64,000 nt of DNA from Diplolepis rosae (taxonomy: Eukaryota; Arthropoda; Insecta; Hymenoptera; Diplolepididae), in NCBI GenBank assembly GCA_030998225.1, contig JAPYXD010000701.1:13810501-13874500 (forward strand). Direction: 5' to 3'. Of this stretch, positions 25,106 to 36,900 are shown piece by piece. Numbering within the stretch: position 1 is the first letter of the stretch; every line of letters starts with the position of its first letter. Position numbers and translations under genes: made by a program. The notes under the pieces are model-generated. The model saw only the letters and a list, made by a program, of their open reading frames with translations. It was not told the DNA's origin and did not search any database.

Positions 25106-26307
25106 TAATAATTCCAAAAGTTTCAACTGTGTTTCTAAAGTTTCATATTTTTGCCACCAAAAATTCTTAATATGAATTGATCGAAATTGTATTAAATGAG
25201 TGTCCAGATCGAGTAAAGTTTTTCGCTGAAACAATTATTTCTCAGAATAAAAAATAAAAATCGAAATTTTTTGATTTTTGCAAATTAATATTTTCCCAAA
25301 ACAAATTCATTATAAACCGGCCTAAAAAACTATTGAAAAATAAAAATAAAATAAAAAATTTCCACAAAAACTGCTTTAAACTTTGCTAGACAACTCCTTC
25401 ACTGGAAGTTTGCGGACACTTCAATAGTCAAAAACTTCCTTGCTTACGAAAAAATGAAAAAACTGGTTCTTTGTCGAATCAGTTTACAATTAAATAAACA
25501 TTAAGATAATAAGATTTTCACCGTTTTTAGGACTTCGTCTGAATCGGCAAAGTTCGAAGAACGTCTGTGTCGAAGCCCGATGTAAAATTTTTATTTTTAG
25601 GTAATAGGGAAAATTTAAAGTGCGATTACAAGTATTATCTTTAAGTGACATTTCTGGAACTATTCTAGAAATAATTGCAAACTAACCAAAGTTATAAATT
25701 ATTTTTAAATAAATACTTTGCATTCAGAAAACAGTTTCTTTGATATACGGTCAAAGAAAAAATGTCTTTAAATTGAAGAAAGTTTTGTTAATTCAAAAAC
25801 ATTTTCTCTAATGTAAACAAATCTATTTCTTTGGATCGAAGAAATTTTTTTAAAATTATCAAAACTTTCTTTATTTCAAAGAAATTTTTTCTTTGACCGT
25901 ATATCAAAGAAATGTTTCTTTGATTCAAAAAAAATGTTTTCTCAGTATGAAATGAAACATTTCGAGATATGATTAAACAACTCAATTTCAAGCTTTAAAA
26001 TTTGACACAAATCAAAGAATTCACTAGAATATTTGGCAAAGTTTCAATTATAGATTAAATTAGTTCTAGAAGTTACTTCATTATCTTTAAAGTGATATTA
26101 CAGATTAGTTTTAATTTTGTTCCTATACCATGTAATACATGTAAGATCTATTTCAATTACAATATATATGTATATTTAAAAATTTAGTTTCTCGTGCAGC
26201 TTTTTACTATTAATTAAGAGTTTTTATACGAAACGAATATGGCCCTGTAAAGGGCCTTATTTTATAATCCATACTGAGCGTGACGAAATTGAAGAAAAAG
26301 CGTAGAT
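25106..26307. other. AT-rich spacer
   Basis: No gene. Contains a tttctttga/tcaaagaaa palindromic block at 25730-25950. Confidence 0.4.
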
Positions 26308-26914
26308 AGGTAGTTGATCCACGAAAATTAGACCTCAGGCAAAAATAGATAATTTTGCTTTCAAGAATAGTAATATTATTATTAAAGGGCTATTTTGGAA
26401 GAGAAAAGATTAATTTCCATGAAAAAAATTTGAAATACAGAAAAATAATTTTATTAATAAATTTTATTTTTGACCCAACTTTTTTTCTTATCGCTTCTTG
26501 CCAAATTTTAAAAAATTATGCGATTTTAATAAATTACAAATCACTTTTTCAAAAAAAATATTTCCTACAACTTAACCATTTTGGAAAATATTTTTTTAAT
26601 GGTTTCAGCCATTAAAAAATTTCTTTTCAAAAATCAGAAACGGTGAATTAGTGGGAAATCATTTCTCTGAAAAAATGGTTCATGATTTATTAGAATCGCA
26701 TAATTTTTTAAAATTTGGTAAGAAGCGATGAGAAAAAAAGTTGGAGAAAAAATAAAATTTATTAATAAAATTATTTTTCTGTGTTTCAAATCTTTTTCAT
26801 GTAAAATAATCTTTTCTCTTCCAAAATAGCCCTTCAATAATAATATTGCTATTCTTGAAAGCAAAATTATATATTTTTGCCTGAGGTATAATTTTTGTAG
26901 ATGAAAACTACCTT
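26308..26914. repeat. AAGGTAGTT foldback family, copy C
   Basis: Complete inverted structure: aggtagttgatccacgaaaa at the left, gatgaaaactacctt at the right, arms of about 300 bp. Both arms hold the same short frame (26355-26615 plus strand, 26634-26864 minus strand), as in copy A. Confidence 0.87.
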
Positions 26915-28403
26915 AATAAAATTAAGAAAAGTATTTCTTCGGAATACCTAGAACAACTTAAAAATAAATATACAAAGACATTTTCAGATGATAAATAATA
27001 TATTTGATATATTTTGAACATATAATTTTGTTCATTTAATTTAGCAAAGTTCTATCATTTTTTGTACAAAAATTAAATAATCGTATGCAGTTTCTTAATT
27101 GTAAAATTTATCAAATTAACTAAGGAACAAAAAGTTTCTAAATCATACATTTTGTTTGGAATTTTGTTTGAAATTCCTAACTTGATCTTTATCTTAAATA
27201 TCCCCTAGAATTGATCAATTATCGGTATATAATACATATTTCAATTAAAATTAAGGACACAATTATAAATAAGTGTGGATGCTGAGTTGGATGGCCTTAG
27301 ATTCTATTTTACACAAAATATTTAAAAGGATAACAATTTTTAAAATGTTTTAAGGAACGAAATATCAAGGATATATCCAGTGAAATCGAGTTTAGTAAAT
27401 TTTCATGTGGAACTTCTATTGCTTCCTTCTAAATTATTCAGACAAGATTTTACTGAAACATTTATGTATTTTTCACCTGCAATTACTATTCATTAATTAT
27501 TTAATCAAATATTTTATGCTTAGGCGATTTTTCATAATTTCAAAAATATTATGGTATCTGTAATAATTTAATATTTACATAACAATTATATCTAAGACTA
27601 TTGTGCAATAATATAAATAAATAAAATTTAGACTGTTTCATGCCGAATGTGACAAACTTTTAAAACTATTAGAATTCAGCAACAATTTAAAAATTATGAA
27701 AACAAATTCAAATTTTAAAATTGAGAATACTGTAAGTTTTAAACAGTTTTTTTATTTTTGAGATAGCATTTGTCAAAGTTCTTTATTTATATATTGCTAC
27801 ATTAATCTGAGATCGTCAAATTTTAAAGTACAAAGAAATCTTGACTATGAAAATAAAATTTAAACAATATAAACATCACTAAGATTCATACAAAATCATT
27901 TCCTCTGGCATAACAAAAAACTTGACTGAGTATAAACTTTCACAACAAATTTTCAAATAAACTCACATTTTTGTATAAATAATATGAAATTCAAATTCTA
28001 AAAATTATTTCACAATTCATCAAGAAAAGACTTTTGAAAAAAACGTTTAAATATCATGAATTTCAAATGTATTTTTGATAATTTGAAACTGATCGAATTT
28101 TTCAAACATCCATTTCTATATATTTTATTTATACAAAATCTAGAGCTTATTTAATTCTAACACTACATTTTCCATGATTTTACTCATTAGAAAATCCTCA
28201 TCGAACTCACATTATTTTTTAATTTTCAACTCTAAATCATCCACGACAATTTTCAATATTAAAACTTCTCCCAGAAAAATTGAAATAAACATTTGAGTCG
28301 CCACTTTGTTCGAATGTGGACCCAAAATATTTTTTAAAAACTAATTACTTTACATGAAAATTTTCTTCCATCTGGAGGCTCACCTTGATATAAATGTTTC
28401 TTA
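26915..28403. other. AT-rich intergenic region
   Basis: No gene, RNA or bounded element recognised. Confidence 0.45.
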
Positions 28404-28747
28404 AGGCCATGGATCAATCAGACCACGTGAATAAATTATACATTAATTCGTTCATGTAAGAAAACTGTCTTATTTCACAAAATATCTTTCTGAAAATTTG
28501 GAAAGTACAGCAGAAGACGATAAAGATTGTCTGTTAACTTCTTTTTAATGAAAATGAAAAAAAAATTGAAGACTTATCGATAATTACAGTTGACTGCAAA
28601 AAATTTTGCAGAATTTTCACTCAAACGAAGTTGACAAACGATCTTTATCGTCATCTGTTGTATTTTCCAAATTTTCAGGAAGATATTTTTTGGAATAAAA
28701 AATTTATCTAACATGGACATTTACCGGAATTTTGTGTCGTGGCCTTA
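28404..28747. repeat. GGCCATGG/CACGTGA MITE, copy 2
   Basis: Starts aggccatggatcaatcagac then cacgtga, with a core containing acttatcgataatt. The right end is degraded (tttgtgtcgtggcc). It stands head to tail with copy 3, about 10 bp apart. Confidence 0.75.
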
Positions 28748-28756
28748 ATGGCCTTA

Positions 28757-29115
28757 AGGCCATGGACCAACCAGATCACGTGACCAAATTCCTGTAAAAG
28801 TTCATGTAAGATAACTTTTTTATTTTACAAAATGTCTTCCTGGGAATTCAGAAAAGACAAGAAAAAACGATAAAGAACGTCTGTCAACTTCATTTGAGTT
28901 AAAATTTTACAAAAAATTTTAGAGTTAACTGTAATTGTCGATAAGTTTTCGATTTTTTTTCAAAATGTTTACTAAAAAGAACTTAACAGACGTGCTTTAT
29001 TGTCTGTTGTTAATTTTCCCAAATTTTTAGAAAGATACTTTGTAAATTAAAAAAGTTATCTTACATGAACGAATAAATGTATAATTTAGTCACGTGGTCC
29101 GATTAATCCATGGCC
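28757..29115. repeat. GGCCATGG/CACGTGA MITE, copy 3
   Basis: Left end ggccatggaccaaccagatc then cacgtgac; right end gtcacgtggtccgattaatc then catggcc. Inverted arms of about 170 bp. It ends about 80 bp beyond the stop codon of the 29197-33004 gene, so it may lie in that gene's 3' untranslated region. Confidence 0.8.
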
Positions 29116-29196
29116 ATAAATAAACATTTTTTGAATATTTAATATTCCTTAATTTTTGAAAATATTTAAAAATCTTCTAAGATTGTTGTATATTTT

Positions 29197-32100
29197 TCAA
29201 GAGATTGAGGAAGATCTTTTAACACTGTGTGTAACATAAGCTTCTCCAGGCCTCAATCTTGAGGGTAAACTTTTATACAATTTATGCAGTGTAAAATTTT
29301 CATCTAAATTAGTGGAAAAGTCGCTACTGCAATTTTTCTCTTTGAATATAACGAGAAAGCCTTGAGATTGGGGAACGGTTAAATCACTGGGTGATGTTAA
29401 ATCGACTGCGGAAATGGTAGTACTACTTCCGCTAGGTGATTCGATATGAATCGATGGGGACCCATTCACCTCATGGTACTTTAAAGACAGTTTCTGCTTA
29501 GAATCTCGTAATGTTGAATGCACAAATGGAGGTTTTTTTTCGAAGGATGACAAATTTCTTTCTCCTGAATTCATATTGGTACTGCTCTCAGTACCTTTTC
29601 TTGTAGAACTCTTGCTAGGAATTTCGGATAAAGCATCATTCAGATTTTTGGACTCTTCTGAACTCGAAGATTTGGGAAACTTGGCTCCTGATTTCAGATC
29701 TGTGAAAAAATGCATGCATGACATAGTTTTCAAATAAGGCATTTATTAATAAAAAAACTTGTTTCAACATTTTTTTATCCAGATTGTTTTCTTTGGGATT
29801 TATTTCCTAATTTACACTGAGAAAAAAAATTTGATTGAATGAAAGAAAATAATTTGTTTGAAATTTTTTTTTGGATATTATTTGAATTATATAACATTTG
29901 TTTAATTCAAACAAAATATCTTTGGGCCAAATAAATATTAGTTTGAATCAAATAAATTTTTCTTCGAAACAAAGAAATTGATGCATTGATATCTGGTCAA
30001 AGATATAATTTGTTTGATTTAAGGCTAAAATTTATTTGATTTAAACAAATTTTTATTTGGTTCAAAGATACTTTGAATCAAACAACTTTTATTATTTCAA
30101 ATTTCTCAAACCATAAAATTAAATTGGATCCTTTGAATTTAACACTTTCGCGATAATTCAGGCAAATTCTTTTTTCCTCGATTTTGAAAATCTTTTTTTA
30201 TTCTTTCGTGAGGATGTTTTTCAAAACTTCCTCAAAGCTTTAGAATGATCTTCTACAAAACTTCATAAGAATGAAAAATTTATTTATGAAAATGCTTATC
30301 TTTATTTGAAGAACAAAATATTGTACGGATTACCATATATACTCGTATTGTGTCCAATAAAATATAGATGGTAATCTATATAATATTTTAATTCATAGAT
30401 TGCCATATGTATAGTACACACTACAATGCAGATGGTAATTCGTACAATATTCTATTTTTGGAATACACAGTTACAAATTTCTGTCAGAATTTTCCGAAAC
30501 ATGAAATGCACTTTTTTTGAAAACACTGTAGATTTAAGAAAATTAGTTACTTTTTAGTAAATTTAAGACAAAATTTTTTCAATTTACAGTTACAAATCAC
30601 TGAATATTCTGTTATTTGTATCTGGAAAGTCTGAAACTTGCAACAGAAAAAATTTTAAGTTTGGGCCAACCGAAGCTTATAAAGCTTATAAGTTACACGG
30701 AAACATGAGAGGAAAAATCCTGCTACACTTTTGTAATTTTGAGACAAATTTAAAAAATATCATCGAAAATTACCATTTCTTCAATTTTTTTTCATTTAAC
30801 ATATTTTCTGATGGTTCATCTCATTCTAGATGCAATTTCCTACATTTTCACGAAAAGGTAAAAAATGAAAGAAAAAAAGATAAAACGCTAAAAGAATATT
30901 CAGAATGAAAAAACTGAGAAAATTGTCGTTTTGACTAATATTTATTTTAGTTAAAACCTATAAATACTTGAAATTTATTCAAATTAAAGTAGTTGTCGAG
31001 CCTAAAGCCAGATCACTGGAAAACATTTTATTTATGAAAAAATTCAAAACTTCCGAAAATATTACTTTTCATAGTATCTTTTTTATTTATCTTGAAAATT
31101 TTTTATTTTCAATGAATATTTTCAACGATTTCAGCCACTGAAAGCTTTTTTGTTTATTCGGAAACAGTAAAGTTGTAAAAAATATTTTCCCTAAAAAAAT
31201 AAGCCATAATTCATGAAAATCCAATCATTTCCAGAAAATTGATAAGAAGCGATAGTAAGGAAAAATTTTATTACAAACAACATTAGTTGAAGTATTATTT
31301 TTCGTAAATTTTGAAATTCTTTCATAAATAATAATGTTTTTTCTTTCATGAGACATAATTGATAATATATTTTCAAGTCTAATAATCATCGAAAACTTTT
31401 TCTCCAGAGATCTGATTTGTGGCACAAGTACATTAAGAAAGATATGTAGTCAAAATTCTGCTTAAAACGACCTCAAGATTCAGTTTTTTGTCAATTTTTG
31501 AGGAAGATTTTGTAAAAACTTCAAATTTCAAACCTTTCTCAAATTATGAATTATAAATACAAAAAATGCGTAAAAAGTAACAAATTTCTATTGTAGGAAA
31601 AAAAAGTTATGATACAAAATTTTTTACCACATAAAGATCTACAAGTTTGAATCGTAACATTTTTTCATAAGATGGATATTTTTCTTTTTAATTAAAAAAA
31701 TACTATTGAAAATCCAAAATTCAATTTTTTAATATGTGAAATAAAAAAAAAACGTTAGTTTGCAAAATTGTTCGTTTCAATAAGATCTACAAATTTTATC
31801 TGGCATAGTTTCTGATAAAACGTATATTTTTCATTTTAATGACAAAAAATACGATTAAAATTGAAAACTTTCACTATTTAAACAAAATATGTGAGATACG
31901 AAAAAGACGTTGAGATGGAAAAATATTTGCCTAAATGAGGTCTACACATTCTCATAAGGACTTTTTTAACAAGATGTATATTTTATGTTTTGATTTTAAA
32001 AAACACTATTGAAAATCAAAATTTTTTTTCCTTTTTTAGATGTTTGGAAGAAAATAAATTTTTTTAAATCATTTAAATTGTAACTTTTCTCACAATATCT

Positions 32101-33004
32101 TCCTCAAAAATTGACAAAAGCACCTAATCTTTAGGTCATTTTATGCATAATTGTGACCTCATTCATGTTATTTTTAGGGAAAATTTAAATATGGGTATTG
32201 TAAATATTATGAGATTTCATGCGACTAACAAATACAAAGTGAATATAATAATTTGGCAACTCACTACATAAATGAAAAATAAAAATATCATTACGAAGAT
32301 ATTTACAACTTACTCATCCAAAATTTCTTGAGTCTCTCAGTGTGTTTTTCTTTCTTGAAAAATGGTTTCTTTGTTAAAACTAAATCAATTTGATTAGCAT
32401 TCTTGATGGAAGTTTGTGAATTTTTACTCTCATCTATGACTATTTCGGTTTTAGAATTGTAATTTTCAGCATGAAAGAGAGCCTGAACTGCCATTGGTGC
32501 ATGAATTGTCGCAAGAGAAGATGCGGAATCATTTGTTTGAGTTGACGTAGTAGTAAACCTTTCTTCTTGTTCTTCTAAACTGTTTTCTTCAATGCATGGC
32601 AATTTTTTGTACAATGTTGAATCAGAGGACATTGATTCAAGTGTATTTGTTGATGCATCCTTTGTTTTCTTCTGTAAGGAATTATTTCCCTGTTCTTCAA
32701 CTCGCAGAGAATATTCAACATCCTTTATGGTTTCTGACTTTTTTTCTTCTTCTGTTACCTCATCTGTAATATTAAACATAGAATCTAAAATATACATTAT
32801 AATCGAGAGCCCTGAAATCAAGGGTCTACTTGTTATTTATTAGATAGTCCATTTTTCAGCAAATGGGAATAAGAAGGAAATAAGAAGCATACGCTCACCA
32901 TGTACTGACACTTCCGATGATTGTGTACAATATGCATAAAAATAAGGCACAATACATGCAGCTGCAATTCCAAATACTAATGACGTCCCAAAAAATAGTC
33001 CCAT
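29197..33004 (-). CDS. Three-exon gene, unknown 352-residue anchored/secreted protein
   Basis: Exon 1 (33004-32899) encodes 35 residues beginning MGLFFGTSLVFGIAAACIVP, a signal peptide or signal anchor, and stops at a GTGAGC donor. Exon 2 (32763-32314) follows an acceptor attacag and ends at GTAAGT. Exon 3 (29699-29197) follows ttttttcacag and ends in TGA. Both junctions are phase 1; the spliced length of 1059 nt is 352 codons plus stop. After the hydrophobic start the protein is hydrophilic, Ser/Thr/Glu/Lys-rich and probably disordered, with few Cys and no enzyme motif I recognise. Intron 1 is 135 bp; intron 2 is 2.6 kb and holds transposon debris. The matching phases and good splice sites make this the best host gene in the window. 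I cannot assign a function; splice sites are inferred. Confidence 0.72.
29815..30120. repeat. 'tttgattcaaa' palindromic block in intron 2
   Basis: Repeated attgaatgaaa, tttgattcaaacaaat and similar words. Same type as 22540-22640 and 23690-24050. No TSD assigned. Confidence 0.5.
31130..31390. repeat. Decayed relative of the AAGGTAGTT foldback arm
   Basis: Words such as 'agaagcgata', 'ttttctttcatgagac' and 'gaaacagtaaagttg' parallel the foldback arm (for example 26630-26830), at low similarity. Lies in intron 2 of the three-exon gene. Confidence 0.4.
31590..32110 (+). repeat. Fragment of the 59832-62149 hAT-like family, in intron 2
   Basis: Collinear with about 60310-60900: 'cataaagatctacaagtttg', 'gtttcaataagatctacaaa', 'acaagatgtatattttatg'. 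Inserted in intron 2 of the 29197-33004 gene. Confidence 0.75.
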
Positions 33005-33944
33005 GCTTTATTTTTACTGCAATGATTTCCAGTTGACATTACGACATCGACTATTGCCGGTAATTTTCGTTGATAATCGTCTTGTAGATATTAAAGGCGG
33101 ATACACATGATCACAAGACCAGCTGAATTATTTAATACTATCATCCGGAATGACAAATAGTAAACAGTTTTGTCCTTGATTTTACGCGGATTATAGAGTT
33201 TTGAAATCGAGTTATATCACCGAGAATTTCAATTGATCTTTACCGAAAGTGCGAGGATCTGTGAGAACATTATTTTTTTATTATTCCTTTAGTTGGGCGG
33301 GAATATTAAATTAAATTTCAATTCATAGAAAGTTAAAAAAATAAGAGAGTCCTGATTAATTAATGAATAATTTAAACTGTTGTTCTAGAAAATGACAAGA
33401 ATTTATTTTTTACAAGCCGAAGAGTCGCTTTTTGATTGCAAAATAATGAATTACAAAATTGTTTACATTGTTAATTATAGGAAAATAAAGAGTTTTAGGA
33501 TTGCTAATTCCGATTCATTCTTAAAATTTAATGAAATTTATTCAAAAGAATATTACTGTATATTATTATTTTTCTCGAGGCGACAAGTCATTTTTTACTG
33601 AAAATCAGTAAAAAATCACAATTTTCTGGTGAAAAGCGCTTCATTGAAACCAATTCAATTTATTTTTCAATGATGATATTTTTAGGATTTTTATCAGGAC
33701 GTTTTTTTAAAAGATGTGTATTTTATGTTTTGATTTTAGAAACACAGTTAAAAATCAAAAATTCATTTTTTTAACCAAAATATGTGAGATATGAAAAAAG
33801 CATTAAAATACAAAATCGTTTGCTTAAATAAAGTCTACGAATGTTTTTCTTTTTTGAGATAATTGGAAGAAAATAAATTATTTTAATTATATAATTTATT
33901 AGTCACAGAAATGTATACAAAACATCGAGCGCGAAGTGCAAGTA
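33005..33944. other. Intergenic region between two minus-strand genes
   Basis: It should hold the upstream region of the three-exon gene; I see no clear TATA box or initiator. At about 33690-33850 lies a short fragment matching 60850-60960 of the hAT-like family (ttttatgttttgatttta, then accaaaatatgtgagata). Confidence 0.45.
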
Positions 33945-36900
33945 TCATGATGAGAATGGTTTAAAAATATTCCTTTCGTTAAATCTTATTTTATCAACAT
34001 AATTTTTAAATTGAGTAACTCTAATGATTACCACAGGATTTCCAGACTTTGTGGGAATAAATTTAACTATGCCAATAAGCTGGTTTTCGAAAATCACTGG
34101 GCTGCCACTGTCTGTCTGTAAAATAAATAAAAATACTAATTTTCCTAAATTCTTATACATTTTTATATTTATGGATAAACAAATTTTTAAAGTTAATTAG
34201 ATTGATGAAGATATTTATTTTTACTTCTTCGGTTCGTTGTGTTTTTTCCTCTGGAAACCCATACATAGTTTCGTAATAGGCTTTAGTTCATCCTCAGAAT
34301 AAAGAGCATTCACCTGTCTGTCAATCTACAACAGTTATTTTAATTCTTAATTGATTGGTTAACCAGATCACGTGACCAAATTTATGAGTATATATGGGTC
34401 ATTCCATATTAGATTGACAGTCGATGTCGCAGATTTGAACGAGATAATTTTTTTTCGGTTCTTTATCAACAATAAATAGACACGTATTTTTTTGTTTGGA
34501 CAACAAAATTTTTTTTACAAGTATACGATTTTTCGAATTTTCTAATAAATGATATTTTCGACATAGCAAGCGCACTTTCAAGCCTGTTTATCTTGAAAAC
34601 AATTGTTCGCAAGAAAATTTTTCCGAATTACGAAAATTAGGGTTTTGACTCTTCTTTACAGAAATTGTTGGGAAAAAATTGTTTAAATATTTTTTAACAT
34701 ACAAAAGTGAAGAAATAAACGCAAAATCGTTTTTTTCCAAATTTAGCCCCTTTCGAAATTTTTTGTTTCTTGGATTTAGATTCTGTGAAGTCTGTTATAA
34801 AATATGACGATTGAATCAAAATGGCTGGTTCATTGATTTGGAAGTTATGGAATTTTGAAGAGCCTCGCACGACCTCGCGCGCAATCCGGGCGCTTCCACA
34901 CGCGGAGAGCGTTTTACCGGGCGTAAGTTATTATCGCTAAAAGTACACAGAGAAAAGTGGATGTTTAGAATTAACATCTAGATGTTTAACTATAGGACAT
35001 CTTATATATTTAGTTGTAATATCTAGATATTCAGCTGTAATATCTAAGATGTTAAAATATGCAGAGATCAATATCTTAGATATTACAGTTGAACATCCAG
35101 ATAATACAATTGAACATATAAGATGGCTGTCCCATAGTTGAACATCCATTTTTCTCCGTGTAAAGGTAAACGCTTGCCGCATGTGGAAGCGCCCGGATTG
35201 CGCGCGAGGCCGCGCGAGCCCCTTCAAAATTCCATAACTTCCAAATCAATGATCCAGCCATTTTGATTCAATCGTCATATTTTATAACAGACTTCAAAGA
35301 ATCTAAATCCAGGAAAAAAAGAATTTCGAAAGGGGCCAAATTTGGAAAAAAAACGATTTTTCGTTTATTTCTTCACTTTTGTATGTTAATAAATATTTAA
35401 ACAATTTTTTCGCATCAATTTCTGTAAAGTAGAGTCAAAACCCTAATTTTCGTAATTTGGAAAAATTTTCGTGCGAGCAATTGTTTTCAAGATAAACAAG
35501 CTTGAAAGCGCGCTTGCTATGTCGAAAATATCATTTCTTAGAAAATTCGAAAAATCGTATACTTGTAAAAAAATTTTTGTTGTCCATACAAAAAATACGT
35601 GTCTATTTACTGTTGATAAAGAACCAAAAAAAAATTATCTCGTTCAAATCTGCGACATCAACTGTCAATCTAATATGGAATGACCCATATATATATTTAC
35701 CGTTGATGGAGCCACATTCACCATATTTTAATGGATAAAATTTTTTTTGATATATTGCAAGTAGCGAGAATCGAGCCCGCTATCTTCTGCACACAAGTAC
35801 AGTACGCTAGCACTTGGGCTGACGTCGCGCTTGAAAAATCATCTCGTCAGAATCTAGGGTTCTTAAATTCTCGAGAATTGAAGTTCAAGTAATATAACCG
35901 AGAATATTACAGAGTTTAAAAAATATAAGAGAATGTAAAGAGAATTTTAAGAATTTATGGTTTAAATAACTATTTATCAATATTTATAGTACCTTTGTAA
36001 AGGGTTTCCCAATAAGGGTGATATGTTTTGAAATTGAAAAAAAACACTGAATATTCATTCGGAATTGATCGAAATCTTTTTTATTATATTGGATATTCTA
36101 TGCCATTTATGATTTAAAGAATATATCGGCCAAATGTCCCCCGAGACTTGAGCCAAAAATGCGCCTCATCAGAAAAGATGATTTTTTGATGAAAATTGGG
36201 ATCATTTTCAATTGATTCCAGAGCCCAATCCGCGAACTCCCGACGCAAACGATGGTCATTAGGCTTCAGTTCTTGGGCCAGAATCATCTTATAGGGATGC
36301 AGGCCAAGATCCAATCGCAAAATACGCCAGGTAGTCATCCTGGACAGGCCCAATTCCTGAGATCGGCGTGGCACGGACAATTCACGGTACGGCGGCTATA
36401 TTCTGTGTAGAACGTGCGGTACGCATACGATTTTTAGGCTTAGTATCCAATAGAGTAAATTCACTCTCCAACTTATCGATTATTCGACGAATTGAGAGCG
36501 CGGATGGAGCAGAATGACGACCATATTTTGCACGATATGCTCTTTGAACACCGACAAAACTTCTCGAATTTTGATAAAATAATTGGACAATTTCCAAACG
36601 TTGTGGAAGCGTGAAACTACTCATGATTAAATGGCAAACCTTACTGATGACAACTGACAGCAGACGTCAAAAATTTCAGTTCAAATCAGCCCGATAGGGA
36701 CATTCAAAATCATATCACCCCTATTGGGAAACCCTTTAGTTAAATAAGAGGCACCCACTTATAGAAATATATTTATAAATAATAAAGAACCTGAGAATAG
36801 TTTTACTGCCAATATATTAAAATTATATACTGTTGAAATTTGAGGTTAGGTTCACTTCGAATTTAATATATTGAGTACTAAAAATCTTATACTATCAGGT

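Noticed and set aside
34937..35261. Open frames in the foldback arms
   Set aside because: Mirror images of one another with no motif; products of the palindrome.
35757..35838. Functional tRNA gene
   Set aside because: T arm is fine but the acceptor halves do not pair and no anticodon arm can be drawn.
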